From NCBI RefSeq assembly GCF_004004555.2, contig NZ_SACP01000022.1, positions 28,422-92,421 of the forward strand: a stretch of DNA of 64,000 nucleotides. The letters run 5' to 3'. The notes under the pieces were generated by a model. That model was not told the DNA's origin. It did not search any database and saw only the letters and a list, made by a program, of their open reading frames with translations. The translations under genes were made by a program, and so were the position numbers. Positions 62,136 through 64,000 of the stretch are shown one piece after another. Source of the stretch: Methylobacterium oryzihabitans. GTDB lineage: Bacteria; Pseudomonadota; Alphaproteobacteria; Rhizobiales; Beijerinckiaceae. How positions within the stretch are numbered: position 1 is the stretch's first letter; each line of letters starts with the position of its first letter.

Positions 62136-62888
62136 TCAGCCGCGGCCGATGAACGGCATCTTGGTCGCCATCACGGTGATGAACTGCACGTTGGCGTCGA
62201 GCGGCAGGCTCGCCATGTAGACCACCGCGTCGGCGACGTGCCTGGCGTCCATCACCGGCTCGGCCCGGGTCGAGCCGTCGGGCTGGAGCACGCCGGTCTG
62301 CATCCGGGCGGTCATCTCGGTGGCGGCGTTGCCGATGTCGACCTGCCCGCAGGCGATGTCGTAGTCGCGCCCGTCGAGGGACGTCGAGCGGGTGAGGCCG
62401 GTGATCGCGTGCTTGGTCGCCGTGTACGGGGCCGAGCGCGGCCGCGGCACGTGGGCCGAGATCGAGCCGTTGTTGATGATCCGTCCGCCGCGGGGCGACT
62501 GCGCCTTCATCAGCCGGAACGCGCCTTGCGTGCACAGGAAGGCGCCGGTGAGGTTGGTGTCGACCACCGCCTTCCAGGTCGCGACCGGCAGCTCCTCGAG
62601 CGGCACCGGGGGCGCGCCGATGCCGGCATTGTTGAACAGCACGTCGAGCCGGCCGAAGGTCTCGGCGATCCGGTCGAACAGGGCCGCCACCGACGCCTCG
62701 TCGCCGATGTCGGTCGGCACCGCCAGCGCCCGCCGGCCGAGCGCCTCGATCTCGCCGCGCACGCCGTCGAGCGGCTCGGGCCGCCGGCCCGACAGCACCA
62801 CGTCGTAGCCCGCGCCGGCCAGCGCCAGCGACACCGCCCGGCCGACGCCGGATCCCGCCCCCGTCACCAGGGCCACCTTGCCGGTCAT
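62136..62888 (-). CDS. Short-chain dehydrogenase/reductase
   Basis: 250 residues, classical SDR. Cofactor loop TGAGSGVG at 9-16, NNAG at 86-89, catalytic Tyr155 and Lys159 in PYTATKHA, Ser in NNGSISA. The R-rich GRRPEP after the second strand suggests NADP preference. It reduces or oxidises an alcohol/ketone of unknown identity. The chosen ATG 62888 gives MTGKVALVTG. It is divergent from the Crp/Fnr regulator. Confidence 0.85.
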   Translation of the reverse strand: MTGKVALVTGAGSGVGRAVSLALAGAGYDVVLSGRRPEPLDGVRGEIEALGRRALAVPTDIGDEASVAALFDRIAETFGRLDVLFNNAGIGAPPVPLEELPVATWKAVVDTNLTGAFLCTQGAFRLMKAQSPRGGRIINNGSISAHVPRPRSAPYTATKHAITGLTRSTSLDGRDYDIACGQVDIGNAATEMTARMQTGVLQPDGSTRAEPVMDARHVADAVVYMASLPLDANVQFITVMATKMPFIGRG

Positions 62889-63115
62889 GGTCGTCTCCTC
62901 CCGGTCGCCGGGCCGGTGGCCCGCGCGCCTGCTGTTGTCCGGAGCCCTTACACCAGGGGCGGCGGCGCTTCCAACCGGGGCCCGGCGCCCGCGGAACCGA
63001 TCGGGAGCAAACACAGGTTGTGTCAGGGTGTGGATCTGCGACGGCTCCCTAACTCATGTAAGTTGCGGGCCGAAGAGGCACACCTACCGTCGCCCCAGAC
63101 GCCGCGAGGGGGACA

Positions 63116-63877
63116 ATGCCACGGCATCTCATCAGCAAGCTCGAACAGTTCACGCGCCTGTCGGTCTCGGACAAGCAGGCCCTCGAAACCGCCGCGGGCG
63201 AGAAGCGCCGGCGGATCGGCCCGCGCGAGGACATCATCCGCGAGGGCGACGACCCGGCTTTCGTGAATCTGATCCTCGACGGCTGGGCCTGCCGCTACAA
63301 GCAGCTCGAGGATGGCCGCCGGCAGATCATCTCGTTCTTCCTGCCCGGCGACCTGTGCGACACCCACATCTACGTCCTGCGCGAGATGGACCACTCGATC
63401 GGGGCGCTCACGCCGGTGACCTACGCCGAGATCTCGCGCGAGACCCTGGCCCGGGTGACCGCCGAGCACCCGCGCATCACCCAGGCGCTGTGGTGGGACA
63501 CCCTGGTCGCGGCGGCGATCCAGCGCGAATGGACGGTCAATCTCGGCCAGCGCACGGCGGCCGAGCGCCTCGGCCACCTCCTGTGCGAGATCTTCATCCG
63601 CCTGCGCGGGGTCGGGCTCACCGAAGGCCACAGTTGCGTCCTGCCGGTGACCCAGGCCGATCTCGGCGACGCGATGGGCCTGTCGAACGTCCACATCAAC
63701 CGCACGCTCCAGGAGCTGCGCGGCTCCGGCCTGATCGTGCTCAAGGGGCGCCAGCTCACCATCCCGAGCCTCGCGGCGCTCCAGGCCGCCTCGCTGTTCA
63801 ACCCGAACTACCTCCACCTCGACCGCGTCGGCCGCCACCTCGACGCCAACGACCAGGCCGGCGACGGAACGGACTAG
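63116..63877 (+). CDS. Crp/Fnr-family transcriptional regulator
   Basis: 253 residues. N-terminal cyclic-nucleotide-binding-type domain (EDIIREGDDPAFVNLILDG, FFLPGDLCD), dimer helix, and a winged HTH with TQADLGDAMGLSNVHINRTL. No N-terminal cysteine cluster of oxygen-sensing Fnr is present, so it is FixK/Crp-like. The effector is not readable. The stop codon at 63877 directly abuts the end of an insertion sequence. Confidence 0.88.
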   Translation: MPRHLISKLEQFTRLSVSDKQALETAAGEKRRRIGPREDIIREGDDPAFVNLILDGWACRYKQLEDGRRQIISFFLPGDLCDTHIYVLREMDHSIGALTPVTYAEISRETLARVTAEHPRITQALWWDTLVAAAIQREWTVNLGQRTAAERLGHLLCEIFIRLRGVGLTEGHSCVLPVTQADLGDAMGLSNVHINRTLQELRGSGLIVLKGRQLTIPSLAALQAASLFNPNYLHLDRVGRHLDANDQAGDGTD

Positions 63878-64000
63878 CAGCCTGTCGGATTGGTATTTTG
63901 ATCTGACGGGCGTGTCGTTTGCGGGGGTGGCGCGGGCCGTGAGGTCTCAGGCGTGGCACAAGCGGTGGAGGCGCCGGCAGTTGTAGGCGAGGGCGACGAT
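63878..64000. mobile_element. End of an insertion sequence
   Basis: Starting immediately after the regulator stop is a 69 bp non-coding end, CAGCCTGTCGGATTGGTATT onward, that probably holds the terminal inverted repeat. After it comes the C-terminus of a transposase on the minus strand. The other end lies outside the window, so family and boundaries are not proven. Confidence 0.6.
63947..64000 (-). CDS. Transposase C-terminus (partial)
   Basis: Only the last 17 codons and stop are in the window, giving IVALAYNCRRLHRLCHA. The ALAYNxRRLxRL ending is typical of DDE transposases of the IS1182/IS5-like groups. The N-terminal part runs off the right edge. Confidence 0.65.
   Translation of the reverse strand: MVALAYNCRRLHRLCHA

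Overview
The window is very GC-rich chromosomal DNA (roughly 70 percent by eye). Its gene content points to an alphaproteobacterium of the Methylobacterium type. The F1 genes form a separate atpHAGDC block without the Fo genes, ppx/gppA is followed directly by rlmE, a cyanide-insensitive-type cydAB sits beside a GbsR-like regulator, and there are several small proteins of the kind seen in Methylobacteriaceae. The genus is inferred from gene order and protein style, not from a search.

Layout. 1-7435: a minus-strand catabolic operon in the order livG-livF-livK-livH-livM, DapA-family lyase, FAD amino-acid dehydrogenase (cut by the window edge). A divergent YjfB-like small ORF and a GntR/FCD regulator lie upstream. 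A matching palindrome occurs in front of both the operon and the regulator. 7481-9401: a small exported protein, a structured repeat and a MetC-like PLP lyase. 9578-17051: a second operon with TetR, an amidohydrolase of the Xaa-Pro dipeptidase type, a complete livKHMGF transporter and a HAD hydrolase. 17117-18466: small conserved proteins and a degenerate receiver. 18594-22648: a YoaK-type membrane protein, then cydAB with a tiny DUF2474 subunit and a GbsR regulator. 22726-28454: a PheC-like periplasmic enzyme, a FUSC protein, AMP nucleosidase and a CHASE3-type chemoreceptor. 28503-36933: a secreted small protein, a Do-type protease, a GT4 glycosyltransferase, manC, phosphomannomutase and argG. 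37115-39627: an HCCA isomerase-like protein, a two-gene HEPN pair and a DsbA-like thioredoxin-fold protein. 39879-45227: atpHAGDC with an extra coiled-coil gene between atpG and atpD. 45347-51892: FkbM methyltransferase, P-loop kinase, acyl-CoA synthetase, nitroreductase and NodU-type carbamoyltransferase. 52163-60166: AsmA-like protein, NTF2-fold immunity-like protein, response regulator, ppx/gppA, rlmE, small proteins and a candidate sRNA. 60344-64000: prfC, an SDR, a Crp/Fnr regulator and the end of an insertion sequence.

How the genes work together. The two Liv-type operons look like uptake-plus-catabolism modules. The first combines a D-amino-acid-type dehydrogenase, a DapA-family lyase and a GntR regulator, as in hydroxyproline degradation clusters, but with a Liv transporter. 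The second couples peptide hydrolysis to uptake. ManC, phosphomannomutase and the GT4 enzyme suggest a GDP-mannose-dependent polysaccharide. Most of the rest is housekeeping.

Less ordinary features are: a roughly 180-205 bp interspersed repeat present three times, whose hairpins keep pairing although their sequences differ; two such copies facing each other around one exported-protein gene; a HEPN RNase-like gene translationally linked to an unknown partner; a small candidate RNA with its own promoter and terminator; three GC-rich inverted-repeat elements; and an arginine in place of the Walker A lysine in the first LivF. No tRNA, rRNA, CRISPR array or prophage was seen.
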